Below are positions 34,000-46,710 of a DNA stretch of 64,000 bases, piece after piece. The stretch lies in NCBI GenBank assembly GCA_026874595.1, contig CM049312.1, positions 68,354,929-68,418,928 on the forward strand, written 5' to 3'. Below the pieces are notes generated by a model. It had not been told where the DNA came from. It ran no database searches and worked only from the letters and a program-made list of their open reading frames with translations. A program made the translations under genes and the position numbers. Within the stretch, counting starts at the first letter, position 1, and each line of letters opens with the position of its first letter. Source of the stretch: Sipunculus nudus. Lineage: Eukaryota > Annelida > Sipuncula > Golfingiida > Sipunculidae.

Positions 34000-34500
34000 T
34001 GTCCATGTATTAATAATATCACTGGCCAAAAATACCATATGTTATTTAATACAGCTGTACCGACATTACATGGATTGTATCCAAACTGTTTGAGTTGTTA
34101 TTTCGATAGATACGGTAAATTAGAAATTAAATGACGTTCAGCTGTTATATTGTGCCTTAAACTAATTTTCATCAGCAGCTTAGATTTTTTTTTTATTTTT
34201 TTACAGATGGTATAAATTCGTTTTGTACTTTCGACATTTCTTACATATACCTTGGCTTGGACAAATTTCATTGCTAACATCAACGTAACAAATGCAGCTT
34301 CTCAAACTTGAATAGTAGGTTTGAACGTATTGTATGAACTACTACAATAAAGACGTGTCTTGTACAACATATACCATTTTACGATAAAAACAGCCATCAT
34401 TGACACTTTGGATTATACCTGAAGTAGAGAACTCCCTGTATTAAATAGATTAAATATGTCTAAATCAAGAAACCCGCCTGAGTTTCTTTAGATGGATTTG
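34000..34500. other. Short interval without recognised features
   Basis: Nothing beyond AT-rich sequence between the LINE tail and the TA array. Confidence 0.4.
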
Positions 34501-34512
34501 CCTATCAAGGAG

Positions 34513-34562
<50 letters not shown>
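34513..34562. repeat. (TA)n, left half of a split array
   Basis: Abuts the solo LTR directly. The matching right half is 35442-35491. Confidence 0.95.
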
Positions 34563-34566
<4 letters not shown>

Positions 34567-35437
34567 ACGGAACCTAATATCAACAGACCACGTAGTCGTG
34601 ACGAGTATAAATTTGGTTATGGAGATTAAAAAAATCAGATTCTGTAACACAAGGCAGCGTGAAATATCGAGGGAAAAGAATAAATATGTCAGTGTTTTTT
34701 CTTACAAATAATTATAATTTATTCTTAAAACAATCCTAACATTACAATACACTAAATCAATACATTTACACAGTATAACAACAGTACAACAGTAAATCAA
34801 TACAAGTATATAAATAAAGTGTAAAGTACCTGGATACCACCATTGTCACAGCGACAAAAAGTCTTTTAAAGCATATAATCCAGATGAACAGTTCACATAA
34901 ATCTTCTCAGAGAATCACAGTCCAGTTCATTTACAAAATCGATGTGTTGTAATCCAAAAGTGAAGTTCTGATAGTGATCCCAAAGGCAAATTGAAGATCA
35001 AGTAAAATCTGTTACAAATTCGAAGAAAAGCTATAACTGTCGCAATTTTAGGAAAAGGTCCACAAACTGAATTACACTCTTTTGTGTCCGCTGGAATATA
35101 TCTCTCCTCTCTCTCTCCGCTCTAAAACACAGCCCCTTATTTATAACTTTTCACCTCAAGCCGAGAAATTTCCATTTCCCGAACAATCTAATGAACCCAT
35201 AATACACACGTTACAGGAAACATCGAGAACAACGAACGCTTTATTTCAACATATCAAGGTTCACACGTGGGCCGGCCCGGCCCGGCTCGGCCAGGCGAGA
35301 AAGCCCTTGACGAGCATGACTGCTGTGTTTACACGTCAGACCCAACCGTGGGCCGGGCTATGCCGCCATACAACGGACAACGCTAGCGCCGCACACACAC
35401 ATGTAAGACTGCTGCATACAATAAAAGAGACATATCT

Positions 35438-35441
<4 letters not shown>
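34563..35441 (-). mobile_element. Solo LTR of the 54-kb retrotransposon family
   Basis: The minus strand runs TGTTAG... to ...CCGTAACA, about 879 bp, with TG/CA ends. Its 3' half aligns closely with the LTRs at 54123 and 59153: GGTTCCGTAACA end, TGTTTATATTAGG/TGTTGATATTAGG, GTGTTACAGAATCTG, ATATTTCACGCTGC, AAGAATAAATTATA (poly(A) signal). The 5' half is more diverged and GC-richer. No internal coding region is present, as expected after LTR-LTR recombination. It sits inside a TA array that continues on both sides. Confidence 0.8.

Positions 35442-35505
<64 letters not shown>
35442..35505. repeat. (TA)n then (TG)n, right half of the split array
   Basis: About 25 TA followed by seven TG dinucleotides. 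Confidence 0.95.
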
Positions 35506-35559
35506 ATGAGGGGCTTTCAATATGAAGAAATTTAAAGAGTCCGGGACGCTCAGGCAAAA

Positions 35560-37600
35560 ATTTGGTCCCATCCGAGTTCAGAGGGGAGATGTGTCCATTT
35601 TTGAAGGGTGTTTTAAAAGTTGAATCCTTTTCATATTTTATATCATATCATTTTATGATTTAACCTCGTGTCATTTAATGAATATATGCTCATAGCAACA
35701 TGTGAGCCTCAGCTATCAGCGCGGTGTTCGTTAATGCGTCCGGTTATGGTCATTGATTCTACAAGGTCCCCATTATCCTCAAAGCCCTGTATACTGTGGA
35801 TTCATAACTGTTCGCTGGGTTTTTATCTTCGTGGAATTCGTGGGTGACTTTTATCAACGAAATTAAAATCCCAACGATCATAAAGTTTAAAAGTCAATTT
35901 TTTTTAAAGTCCGTCGTCCCTGTGTGCACATTGAGATATGACATCGTGATTGCCCGCTGTTACCTTCCATGCTATCAGTGGTATTGGTCAATAAAAACGC
36001 ACAGAAAGCGATATGTTGCCTATAAATAAAAAAACTGAATTAATATTATTTTGTTCGGAAAGATATTTAGTTCTTACTCGGGTTGAGTAAAAAAAAATCA
36101 AGATTCTAGTTGTGTCGGACTTACAAGTTGTACTAGTGACGGTTTGAAAGTGCGTCTGCACTACCTTATACTGGTTGGTGTGGACTTGCGCTCTCTCTCT
36201 CTCTCTCACACACATTATCTCGCTAAAAGTCGTTGTTAAAGGTCATTTTGCACTGCTCGTCGTATTTAATGGTTTGTTAGAGTAATGTCACTTTTTAATT
36301 GAATAAACATCTGTAGACACTGATCCTTTAATTATTCATATTAGATGCCGGCAATGACAGGCTAAGCCGACTCGCCGCTGATGTGGCCGCGTGACGGAGT
36401 AACGGCCTCTGCGTGGTTTCTGGCGCAAGTACCGAATGATGTTGGGAACAAACAGATAACTGCACCCTGTAAACAAGGCAACACCACCATTTACATGTAG
36501 CTGTATCCGGTTAATTACCGGCCAAACGGTAACGAAATCAGTTACATTTTCCAAGCAAAGAAATGAAAACAAGGTGATTCCTTGAAATGTAGTCCCTGCC
36601 GCCCTACAGTGCCCAAACAGCAGCGTTTCGGAAAGTGAGTTTGTGTACATATGGAATCATGTTTTCCTGCCGCTTCTATGATGGATGGGTGTTTCTCATG
36701 CATAGCTCTGTTGTCATATGTAGCTAATATTTAATTGACTGTAAGGATATTAATGATATCAGCATAATCATAAAATATGAAAGAAAACTACTTAGTCTAT
36801 TAAAAAATGAAGAGTTTAACAGTAAAAATATTGACACGTTTTAATATAAACTTTCATTCAAATATTTAAAACTATGTCTAAACGTTTACATACATAGGTG
36901 TATCACATACATATCGTGTATGCAGCTCCATGTGCCTGTGGTAATGTTCGCAGATTGCTCAAATGAAATACACCAGATAATCAGTCAATATTTAATAGTG
37001 TCAAAAGTAAAACCATCCACCTAGGCATCAAGCCCAAATACAACAGCTTGAAAAGTGAATGGTAATACAGCGATAAAAAGATGCCATACGTATGTATATG
37101 ATACATATACAGCAAACCGTTTGTACTGGTTCTGGGGCAGATCAGTCACCTTTCAGGGGAATACCCCATCACTGACGTACACATGGGGAATTTCCATGTC
37201 TGTTGCGATGGCTATCCTCGATATACAAAACAAACAAGCAAATGCATGCAATTGAACGGTAAATTAATCTGCGTATTACTTATAATATTAAAGATGACCA
37301 TGACTTATAATACTCCAATATGTTGTTTTAAATAAAAAGGTAGCCCAACGTTGTGATCACCTGAGATACCATTACATCCCATTGATTGGTTAACCAATGG
37401 GAAACTATGACTCTACACACGTGTATGGGTTTAAACGACTGACATATAAGAAATAATTGATCTCGCTACCCAGAATACGCTGTGCCTGAGAATCAAAACT
37501 TTTATTTTTTTTCTTTTTGGCCTTTCAAAATTGCCTCTTTAATAGATTGTTGACAAATCTTTTATGCTAACAATGAGAGATCCATAACTTAAAACCTCAA
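35560..37600. other. Interval without recognised genes
   Basis: Contains a short (CT)n at about 36191-36207. The 36336-36650 minus frame and 37055-37255 plus frame carry no family features. Confidence 0.4.
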
Positions 37601-37605
37601 CATTG

Positions 37606-37826
37606 TTAGAATTTGTATTGTACAGGACGCGGAATCTCGCAGGGAGAATTTAGATTATATTTGATCCCGTCAGATGGCACTAGAGTCAACGTAAATCCAC
37701 GACATCCAGGCATTCTGGTACATTGTGTACCGCACTTGATGATCTCCCGATAATTATTCAATGGTTCTTCATGCTGGTCCACACGGCAAAAGCGGTTATT
37801 TCCAAATGCCTCGCTCATTTTTGAAA
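37606..37826 (-). CDS. PAN/Apple-like domain exon of lectin unit C
   Basis: The open frame encodes a PAN-like module: NNRFCRVDQHEEPLNNYRE, KCGTQC, GCRGFTLT and PCEI, then a natural stop at 37606. It is collinear with the unit 1 PAN exon (RFCRV, CGAQC, GCQGF) without the in-frame stop. At the position where unit 1 has the acceptor TTTTCAG, this copy reads TTTCAAA; the nearest AG (AAATGAG) would start in phase 2 rather than phase 1. Either another acceptor is used or splicing is impaired. It probably ends a secreted SUEL-PAN protein with the exon at 38834-39121. Confidence 0.6.
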
Positions 37827-37829
37827 GCA

Positions 37830-38527
37830 AGTTCATTCAATAAATAAATGGATGTTTTAAAATCTGAGAAATATATAAGGCGAGTTTTAAATTAAAACCC
37901 ACCTTTTTATCACCTTCCGCTTAAGATTAATACCTGAACCATAGAATCACAGACATTCCCGTAAGGTATATAGGTGCCTGCCAGGTTCCTTTCACATTAC
38001 TGAGTCCGCCAGGAGGGTATGCGTTCATTCCCGTTTGTGTTTTTGTGTGGTTTTTGTATTTGTTCACAACATAACTGAAGAAATCATTAACCGATCCCAT
38101 GGAATTTTCAGACCATTTTGGGCATGGGTCAATGAAGAATCGATTAGATTTGGATGTTTGTCCGGCTCGTAATCAGAATCCAGGACGGACTTCCAAGAAT
38201 TTACAAATTTGTAGTCACATATGCCAGATTGAACATGACAATATGGGCCGAATAAGTGAATGCAAAAACTAGATCGGGAATATATATGCACCAATGAACA
38301 CTGGAACATGGGCCAATAAGTAAATGAAAACACGGGTACCCCACGTTAAGAACCCGCCCTCAGGGCGGAGCCTGCATACGTGAGAATATCGCTTTCTAGT
38401 TTCATTAATGTTTCATCCATGTGCACATATTCCCTTTTCTCATTCTGGTAAAGCTTTATACTCATACAGATATTGATATATGTCTGCTCTTATAATAATA
38501 ACAGTATTATCAATACTAATGATTATA

Positions 38528-38560
<33 letters not shown>

Positions 38561-38830
38561 ATGTTTTATCGCAGACTCTTTCACGCATGAAATTAACATA
38601 CATGAGAGAAAATATACTAATTATGGTAAGTTTATAATCATAATAAGCTAATTGTGTCCATATGATAACCACATTTTTTCTGTAACAACTACATTTATTG
38701 TAGCTGATAAAGTTTATTTCTCACATATTTCACCACTCAATTGTTTTGTGAGCCCAATAATGAATATGATAATATTACAAGACCCTTAGCACTTGGAGAG
38801 ACCTTACGCCTTCCAATATTCTTATTTACT
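37830..38830. other. Intron of lectin unit C
   Basis: Between the SUEL and PAN exons. Contains the palindrome CCGCCCTCAGGGCGG near 38350 and an (AAT)n at about 38534-38557. A protein-like minus frame at 38064-38333 is not recognised. Confidence 0.4.
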
Positions 38831-38833
38831 AAC

Positions 38834-39121
38834 CTTTTGTTCCTTCACAGGTAAAGTTAACTTCTAAGTATTTCTTCTCTCCGTAATACGGATCGCCGGC
38901 TAGGCTGTTTGGTGCTTTTGCGGAGCAACTACTCTTGTCATCACACAGCTGTTGGAAATATGTTAAAACATTGACCGCTCCAAAGTCTGAATATTGACCA
39001 CCAGCCCGAAGGCATGGGACCATGCTTTTCAGGCCATAGCGAGCAGACCTCACACGAAGTTTACAGTCGAACGGGCATTCAAGCATCGCGGTTGTATCCT
39101 CAATGGTCACAACAGTTTGTT
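38834..39121 (-). CDS. SUEL lectin domain exon of unit C
   Basis: The 288-nt exon runs from acceptor CATCTCTCCAG to donor AAAG/GTTAGT, phase 1 at both ends, and is open. It encodes TVVTIEDTTAMLECPF, then SARYGLKS (YGL in place of the YGR sugar-site motif), CDDKSSC, and GDPYYGEKKYLEVNFTC, where the usual GDPC cysteine is Tyr. DPY-type variants are known among rhamnose-binding lectins, but the changes together suggest altered or lost sugar specificity. The frame stays open for another 50 codons upstream, which looks like intron read-through. The signal-peptide exon at 41336-41395 lies 2.2 kb upstream. Confidence 0.75.
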
Positions 39122-39124
39122 CTG

Positions 39125-41330
39125 GAGAGATGTCATTGGGTATAAGACATATGAAAATAGTAAAAACGCATATACTGAAAATATAAATATCCAGGGTAGG
39201 GAAGTGTTTACTATTTAACTGCGGTACGCAAACCCTGCGAGGAAGATATCTGAAGATGTTTACCAGAAAAATCATCCTGGGTTTTGTGATATTGATACCC
39301 TAGATTATACACACATTCGCATTCATGACAATGCGGAACGTCCATGAAAGTTTGAGGGAAGTATTTCCAGGCCCTATATATTATCAGATAAGGTCACGTG
39401 TCTGAGGCATCAGCAAAAAGTTTTCCTTCGACTGCTTGGCATGGGATACATCAAACGCAAGCTGAAAACCTTTAATTTTATTTTGTTCCAGGAAAATAGG
39501 AGGATGTGTATGTCATTTTACCGAATATGGTAGCCTCTAAAACTCGCCACCCACGTGGTCACCTGTCAAGCATGTTCACAGAAACACAGAAACACAAAAC
39601 TTTCAATCCCCTCCAACACACACAATCCTGCTTTTTATTTTATTTATTCAAAATTCTACTGTCACCTACCTACTATAAATAGTGTATGTAGTCTTAAATA
39701 TTTTTTTGTATTGAAATTTTCTGCTGCCCTGTACTATTCATTACCCTATTCACTGCCTTATACAGGAATGACCTCGCCTGACCCGGAATAGATCACTCTA
39801 TCAAACAGTTAGCCCCATCTTTCTAGGAAACATTTGGTGGCGTGACTTCATAGTCCCTGTGTCGTCACGATTCAGACTCCACAGACAGGCTCTCCGTTAC
39901 ATGTTAGAGTTGTCAACAGTGCTGTCCGTCCCCATAAACCTCTCATCGCAGGGCCATAAACGCTTGGATATTCACAAATGTTTAATCACTTGGAGTGTTC
40001 ACACTTAAGACAAATTTCAATCAAAGCTACAAAAGCTCTCTACAGATATACTATGGACACTCAAACACTTGATCGACTGAAAACAATATCTTTCATTTTG
40101 CACCGGGCTTAATATGAATTTGCAGAACTTACTAGAATTACATCGACCAATGCCTGGATTTTAATGTTTGCCATGTTACTATTTCCTAAACCAGTTGTAT
40201 CTATGATAAATCATTGAAACATGTACTGTTACTTCTGTCCGGCGGGACTAACCAAGGAAGCACAGAAGCTTTGACAGGTGCCAAGAATAACTCATATACA
40301 GAACCATGATAACTTATACTCGGAGATCATAAGTCCGTGCGCCGAGAGAGTTTTGCTCAGACACTTTTGTATAAAGAAAAATGGAATAATAGCGTGTGAT
40401 AAAACATGTACTATTGTAAATGAAGGTGTACCTTAATTGTTTCTAAACCATACACCATTAATTGAATGAGAGAAAAATAATGCTGGTTTCTGTAGTGGGT
40501 CAGCCATTTTGAGTATTAATTTTTCTTCAAGAAAGTGTATCTAACTTTATAGCAAGATACACTTTGATGGAAGAGGAAAATATTTAAAAATTCTATTTTA
40601 AAACTTAATGATACATGTTTAACTCACGCTGTGAGAGCCAAAAATCAGACAAGCGAGAGCGGGTGTCTAAGTCTAATCAGTCCAATGAGAGCGGGTGTCG
40701 CATGTTTGAAATTTAGCTGGATGTAAAATGTAATGCCACGCTCTCAATGCTCTAATTACAAACCTGGTGGTCAAACCAAGATAATCTCGCGATACAAAGC
40801 AGCGGGTAATAGCAAGGGAGTTCCGCTGTGTGAGGAGCGTATTTTAAGTTGTTAATTATCTTATTATCTGTTCTATTTATATTTTTCACATGTCCTCGTT
40901 GTGGTACTCGAAGTAGGGAGTAGAGGGCGCTACCGTTTCCACAATATAAATATACCAAAAATAATTAAAACTAATAATTTTTTTCTGACTATCAGACTTT
41001 ATTATATAGGATGAAAGGCACATTATTGTGTCTGAGCACTCAAATTATTCTTTTAAATAAAGCAAATAAAATTTTGTGAAAATTCAAAAGTATAGAATAT
41101 GCTACATTATCCCTTTTGTTACTATAATGCTCTCATAATGACAGGTTGTTTTACTTCCCCCCCCCCAACAAAAGTGTACCTATCGAAGATGCCTATATCA
41201 ACAGTGATGTGTTGCTTCCCCGGTCACACGCCCTCTCATTTTCTTATCTGGTGGAATCTTAGATCTGCCCCCCCCCCCCCCGCCCCCCTATGAATTCCAT
41301 CCTACATCCCTGGCTAGGCAATGACAAAAA
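39125..41330. other. Intron 1 of unit C or intergenic
   Basis: No coding frame supported. The 39555-39791 plus frame has no family features. Confidence 0.35.
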
Positions 41331-41335
41331 CTTAC

Positions 41336-41395
41336 CTGAGCACACATTGACAAGAGCGCAAAAGTAAATACAAGATATTTCAACAAGTGCAGCAT
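41336..41395 (-). CDS. Signal-peptide first exon of lectin unit C
   Basis: The exon encodes MLHLLKYLVFTFALLSMCAQ, a clear signal peptide like the unit A exon, and ends at a perfect donor CAG/GTAAGT. Its length is 60 nt, one less than the unit A exon, so it ends in phase 0, whereas the SUEL exon at 39121 needs phase 1. Either one base was lost here, an unseen exon lies between, or this exon serves another downstream exon. An A-run precedes the start codon. Confidence 0.55.
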
Positions 41396-41560
41396 TTTTT
41401 TTTTTTGCTTGCGGTAGAGGTGTCCTAGATCGGAAAAACGGTTAATGTGCCTTCCTACGTGCGTTTCCTGGTACTAGGCCGATGACTTGTGTCACGTGAT
41501 ACATTTTCGTGTCAAGTTGGTATCTATAGCAACAACTATGTGAACTTTACAAACAGTGCC
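41396..41560 (-). promoter_or_regulatory. 5' flank / promoter region of lectin unit C
   Basis: GTTGTTGCTATAGATACC lies about 130 bp upstream of the start codon on the minus strand, the counterpart of the boxes near 240 and 21880. Also GTATCACGTGACAC (an E-box palindrome CACGTG) closer in. Confidence 0.35.
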
Positions 41561-43600
41561 ATTATTTTTGTCATGTACATGTTCCAAAGTGACCCCTTCT
41601 GCACCAAGCTGTTATTTTACTGTAAACAACTGACAACTGGTACGATGTAGTATATTTTTATATGTTTAAAATGCTATTGGGCCCTTTTGATATTCATACG
41701 AGGCAGTTTTTAATTACCCCTCTGTGGATACAGAGTTAAGGTTTCCCCCTATGATTAGCCCATTGGGACATGAAGACCTTAACTTATTGCCGTGTTAATG
41801 TTCCCCTTTATTGAACTTTATTTTTGTTATTAACGGTTAAATGTTTATATTTCTAAGCGGCATGTAGTAGCAAAAAATAAAAAAAAATCTAGAAGTTTAA
41901 ATGCCTAATATTTGGTTTATATGGTAGGTTGAATGACACTTTCACTCATTGTGGTGAAATAAATACTGCTTTTCAAGTTGGCATTAAAATCTGTTATATG
42001 AGGACTGAATGGTCAGAGTTTGACACTGAGATACATTTTCGCTGTTACCGCAACTGGTAATGAAAACATTTTCAAGATTTAACTTAGTTTGATATTGAAA
42101 ACTGTTTCATATATTTTTTTCCCACTGTTTATCGTATTTTTCAAATGTGTAAATCAGTTGATGCTTCGTAAATATTTAATTATGATAAACCCATTGGGAC
42201 ATAAAGACATTTATTTAAAATAATCCTTTGAAAGCATTTTTTTTTCCATTCAGGGCTGACGTTTAAATGTTGTGTTGTTAATTGATAAGTCGACCTTTAT
42301 TTGATGTTAATGTCGCCTTCGTCTTTATGTAGTTTTTTACTATATAATAGATAAGTTGTGCTTGTGAATATTATAATACCTCAGTTCGCTATCATTAAAT
42401 ATGTGCTAAATAATTTTGTTTGCGTGTTGTAGAGGAAAGGAAAACAGCAAAGAACCATGTATTCGATTTTCGAGGTCACCCGTACCACCAACATGTTTTG
42501 TTTTATCCTAAACCTTCTTTGCGTTGTTTATGCGGCCTTTTCTTTTTCTGCGGCCAAGAGCCTTTGCTAGAGTCGTGTAACCAAAAATGAAACTGGTGAA
42601 CCTTGACTCACGTTTCTTCCTGCTCTTTATGCGAAAAGCAAATCGTTATTATTATATCACACTGTGCTGAATTAGTATGAAAGTGACCAAGAGTTTTATG
42701 TGAATTATACGTCACTGCATGTCAACCAGAAGTCGGTTGCAAATAATCGGTTTTCATCTTTCCGTCCAATGAACAAATTATTTGGCTGTTACATCAGGGG
42801 ATTATCTTGAGTAAACAGACGTCAGATATCGGAATATTCCCCTATAAACGTAAATACGAGATGTTTGATGTACATGTATTTATAATGCAGTCGGGTGATT
42901 CAGCTGATTAAGAAACAAGTGTTCATTGACCTGTCCATGAACTCGATGTGACCTTAATAACATCATGAATAATGTTCACTCATGAATAATTATAAGCATT
43001 GGACTTACGAGTAACCAATCACATGACCGTCCGCAATGTAAACCGTCAATCATCTGACAAGCACGAAATTAATATAATTTGGCAGAGCACTGCCAAACAA
43101 CACGTTTGATAGTACTACAACGGTTTTCTTTTTTTTCTGGCTTATTGTATTTTATTCAACCTTTTGGTGCCACAAAGGCTTATTGAAACTTTATTTTTCA
43201 TGTTAACGTTCCGGTGAGATTTGTTAAATTCCGTCAAATTCTTGTAGAGCTAAATGGAACTATTCCAAGATTTTTATTTTTTTAAATGTTTTAAATGTTT
43301 CATTTTAAACAGACATTATTCATGTGCTACTGCTCGTTAAGTGAAAACATGGTACCGATTTTTAATTCCTACGTAATTATATAGAAAAAGGACTATAGTT
43401 TTAAATATTTATGATAGCTGTTAACCGAAGTGGCGAAAAAAATATTAATTTATCTGAGCAACTTAAAACACTACACGACAAAACAAAAATGTCATTATAT
43501 TCGGTAGCTTGTAGAAAGCTGTTGAATGAGAAATTTTTAACTGATATGTTTTTCACAAAGAAGGGTTTGATATGTAAAATCAAACAAAACTAAAGATTAA
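41560..43600. other. Intergenic interval, nothing recognised
   Basis: AT-rich sequence without supported frames or repeats I can name. Confidence 0.4.
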
Positions 43601-43602
43601 TA

Positions 43603-43618
43603 AAACAACTTGTTTCCG

Positions 43619-43659
<41 letters not shown>

Positions 43660-43671
43660 CGGAAACAAGTT

Positions 43672-43722
<51 letters not shown>
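43603..43722. repeat. Perfect 18-bp inverted repeat embedded in (TA)n
   Basis: AAACAACTTGTTTCCGTT (43603-43620) and its exact complement (43658-43675) flank 37 bp of TA dinucleotides; a second TA run follows to 43722. The unit could extrude as a long cruciform. Confidence 0.95.
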
Positions 43723-43727
<5 letters not shown>

Positions 43728-43729
43728 CA

Positions 43730-46700
43730 AGTTTGGTACCATTGAGGAACTAAACCGCTCAGATTATTATGAATTAAAGTTTGCGACCGTTGAGGGACTA
43801 TATCGCTCAAGATTACTATGAATTCAGGCTATTATCATATGCATGTAGTGTTTCAACTTTAGTTAGATCTCATAATAATTCGTCAATCGGCTTTTCGCGT
43901 AATCAGTTCTAGATACCCACCTCAAGGATCTATATGTCAAGTTTTGTTAACATTAATAAACAAAACTGTTCTCACTGTGAATAAATGTTTTACTTTCAAG
44001 TCAAGTCTTCAAACCAATCCTCATAAAATGAGTGCTTTGACCCTTAGAACACACTGTATAGATAATCGATTATATTTGTTGCTGTTTGTCGCCTTCTCTA
44101 GAGTGTTCTTAAAGAGACCAAAGCCTACAGCAGCGACCATAAAGGAAGACAGACATTTGAAAGAACAACACAAAAGACATTATTGATGAATCAGGTCAAG
44201 ACGCTGTAAGGTGTCCCGCGCTAACACTAGGTGACCGAGGGTCTTTAGACGGGCACATAGTTTAATTGATCCAGCCATTGAAATACAGAGCTCTTACTAA
44301 CAATTACACGCAAAAAAATCAATAAAATCGACTTTCTTATTCTATCACTGTGCCCTTGATCCCTTATTCAATATTGAACGTGCATCCACGGGTATCTGTA
44401 TAACAGTTGATATAGATAAACTAACTTTGATGACAGGCTAAACATGAGGTCCAGTACAGAGCAGAATTAATTGAATATCATACCACACAGGTGCTGGTAT
44501 CGTTATAACTCTTATATCCCTTGTATGTATCTGAAACACATGGCATTATACTGACTTTCAGTATTTCAAAGCAATGAAAACTTACGATTCTTAAGTGGGT
44601 GATTTCACCTAGCAGCTATCGAATGAAGGGACTGGAACATTATAATGACGGTTAACCATCTTACCAATCTAATGGGCGATGACTGTGTAACATTAGTAAC
44701 AACGGATTACCTTCTGAGCAGCTTTATCAACAGGATACCATAGATTGGATTATATAAAGAATCCTCAAACTTTTTTTTATAAATCAACAAAATTTTATTG
44801 TTGTATATTTCATTTTTTTCACTGGTAAATAAAATGTAAACGTGTTTGACTTAGGTTTATTTTACTCTAAGTTACATTAGAATATATGTTTTTTTGTCAA
44901 GTTACATTAGATTAAGATTTAAAGATATAACACTTCATATTTGTTGCAAATGTAAAATATATTTACTTTATACTCTATTTTGTATTAAATATTCAATGGT
45001 CTATTTTATATTTTATTTGGTTTATACAAATCTTATTAAATAGGTACTATCATATATGATTTCCTCCTTAGGGCTAAATAGTTAATCATAAATGTAAATG
45101 TTGGACTGTTGTTTCTTTCAGTAAGAGGTTCACGCTTCCGCGAGTTCAACACATTTAAGGAATGGGTTCCTATCTTACAGCCGTTTTTACAAGCAGCGTG
45201 TATATGCTTTTGGTGTCGAGTAAGTACCGTTTCTTCACCTAAAAAGAATGCCATAAGAGCAATTATGACTCTTCAAATGCTACTTTAATAACTTTGCGGT
45301 TAATGGAAATACGGTGATTTTTTTTTCTTTAAGGTCAAAAATAAAGTCTTGTGTCCGTACGTGTACAGATAACGGTTTGTCTATTGGCCCCTTGTCTGGC
45401 TATCATTATTAAGTGTCTTTTAACTTTATGAAACAAAGCACTTTATTAATATGCATCAAAGAAAATCATCGATAAGTTCTTTTGAGAAACACAGTAGCGC
45501 AAGGGAGCAATTTTCTGGAATTTCTGCGGATCCATGTACGCCTGGTTCATCCAGGAAAAGATCTGGCCTTGTGTCACTGTCTCATCATCTCAACGTTTTA
45601 TTGTCTCAGTAAAAGATGCTTAATTAAGATTCGTTCAGGTGCTCTTTATTCTGATCTTGCATTCGACCTTGCTTATAGTGTAAGTCGTGTAAGATCCAAA
45701 ATAGGAAGAATTGTAAAAGAACCTTCCACGGCCATTTCCGCTAATGTCGGTAGGGAGAGTAACTTCAGTGATTCGGTCCGATCAAAAACGGGAAACTTAC
45801 GCAAATTAACAGGAATTATTGGTGCAAAATGATTCAAAACACCAGATAGATAGTGGTTCACTCATAGCTGACCATGACGTCACACAGAGATAGACCAAGT
45901 ACGTCCTGCTGGGCTGTAAGCAAGAGCCGGCTGAGTGTCTATATTTCCGTGCATACTAAACATTAAGTTACAATGTATAACCAAATGAGTCAACTCACCT
46001 GTATTATGAGTACTATGTAGGGTATATTGCAAGTTCTTATGCTTCACGCCAAATATCATGATCTGAACAACTTTGGCTAGATCTGACCAAACGTCTCTGG
46101 GTAAACGCTCCACCAAAATGCCGTTGAGGCTACAAGTAATATTAAAATTAATGTGCTTTAGAGGCCTGTATAGCTACCGCCATAGTTGCGTCTGAGGTTG
46201 CGTGGTAGGGTGTATTGCGTATGGTTTTATAAACTAAAGCAGGACCTTTTAATATCGATAATTGTCAAATGATCGTTTGTCTTCTTCAACAATGGTTATC
46301 AAGTGGCTCTGGTATTAGAGTCATCTGTATAAATATATATATGTGTGTGTGAGTGTGAGAATGGTGTAAGCAATGACCTCAACGATAAATTATGCGATAA
46401 GATAAGTGACATGCCCTAATGTTCTGCATAGAATCCTGAAACCTCATCAGCTGTAAGAAATGGCCCATTTTTCTTTAAATTTGCATTACAAAACGAATTA
46501 TAACAATAAGCTATCAATATAATTAATACGGAGTTGGGTTTTTTCTAGACCACGGTTTACCTGCTTCCGTTCTGATTTGACTCGCCAAATTCGGCAGACG
46601 TATCGGTGGTGTGCTCTTCTAGGACAAGTTTGATTAAAGATTAATAATTAATAATTTTAATATTTCCCCATTAGGTGACCCTATTTCTTTTGTGCTGCAA
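43730..46700. other. Interval without recognised genes
   Basis: The 45482-45832 plus frame (116 codons) is the longest but has no recognisable domain. Otherwise AT-rich. Confidence 0.4.
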
Positions 46701-46710
46701 GGTCCTCCAC

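Noticed and set aside
35082-35525. 147-codon plus-strand ORF
   Set aside because: It lies almost wholly inside the minus-strand solo LTR and ends in the TA array.
38064-38333. 89-codon minus-strand ORF within unit C
   Set aside because: No domain recognised and no convincing splice sites; may be transposon debris.
45482-45832. 116-codon plus-strand ORF
   Set aside because: No recognisable motif, no splice context, composition like its surroundings.
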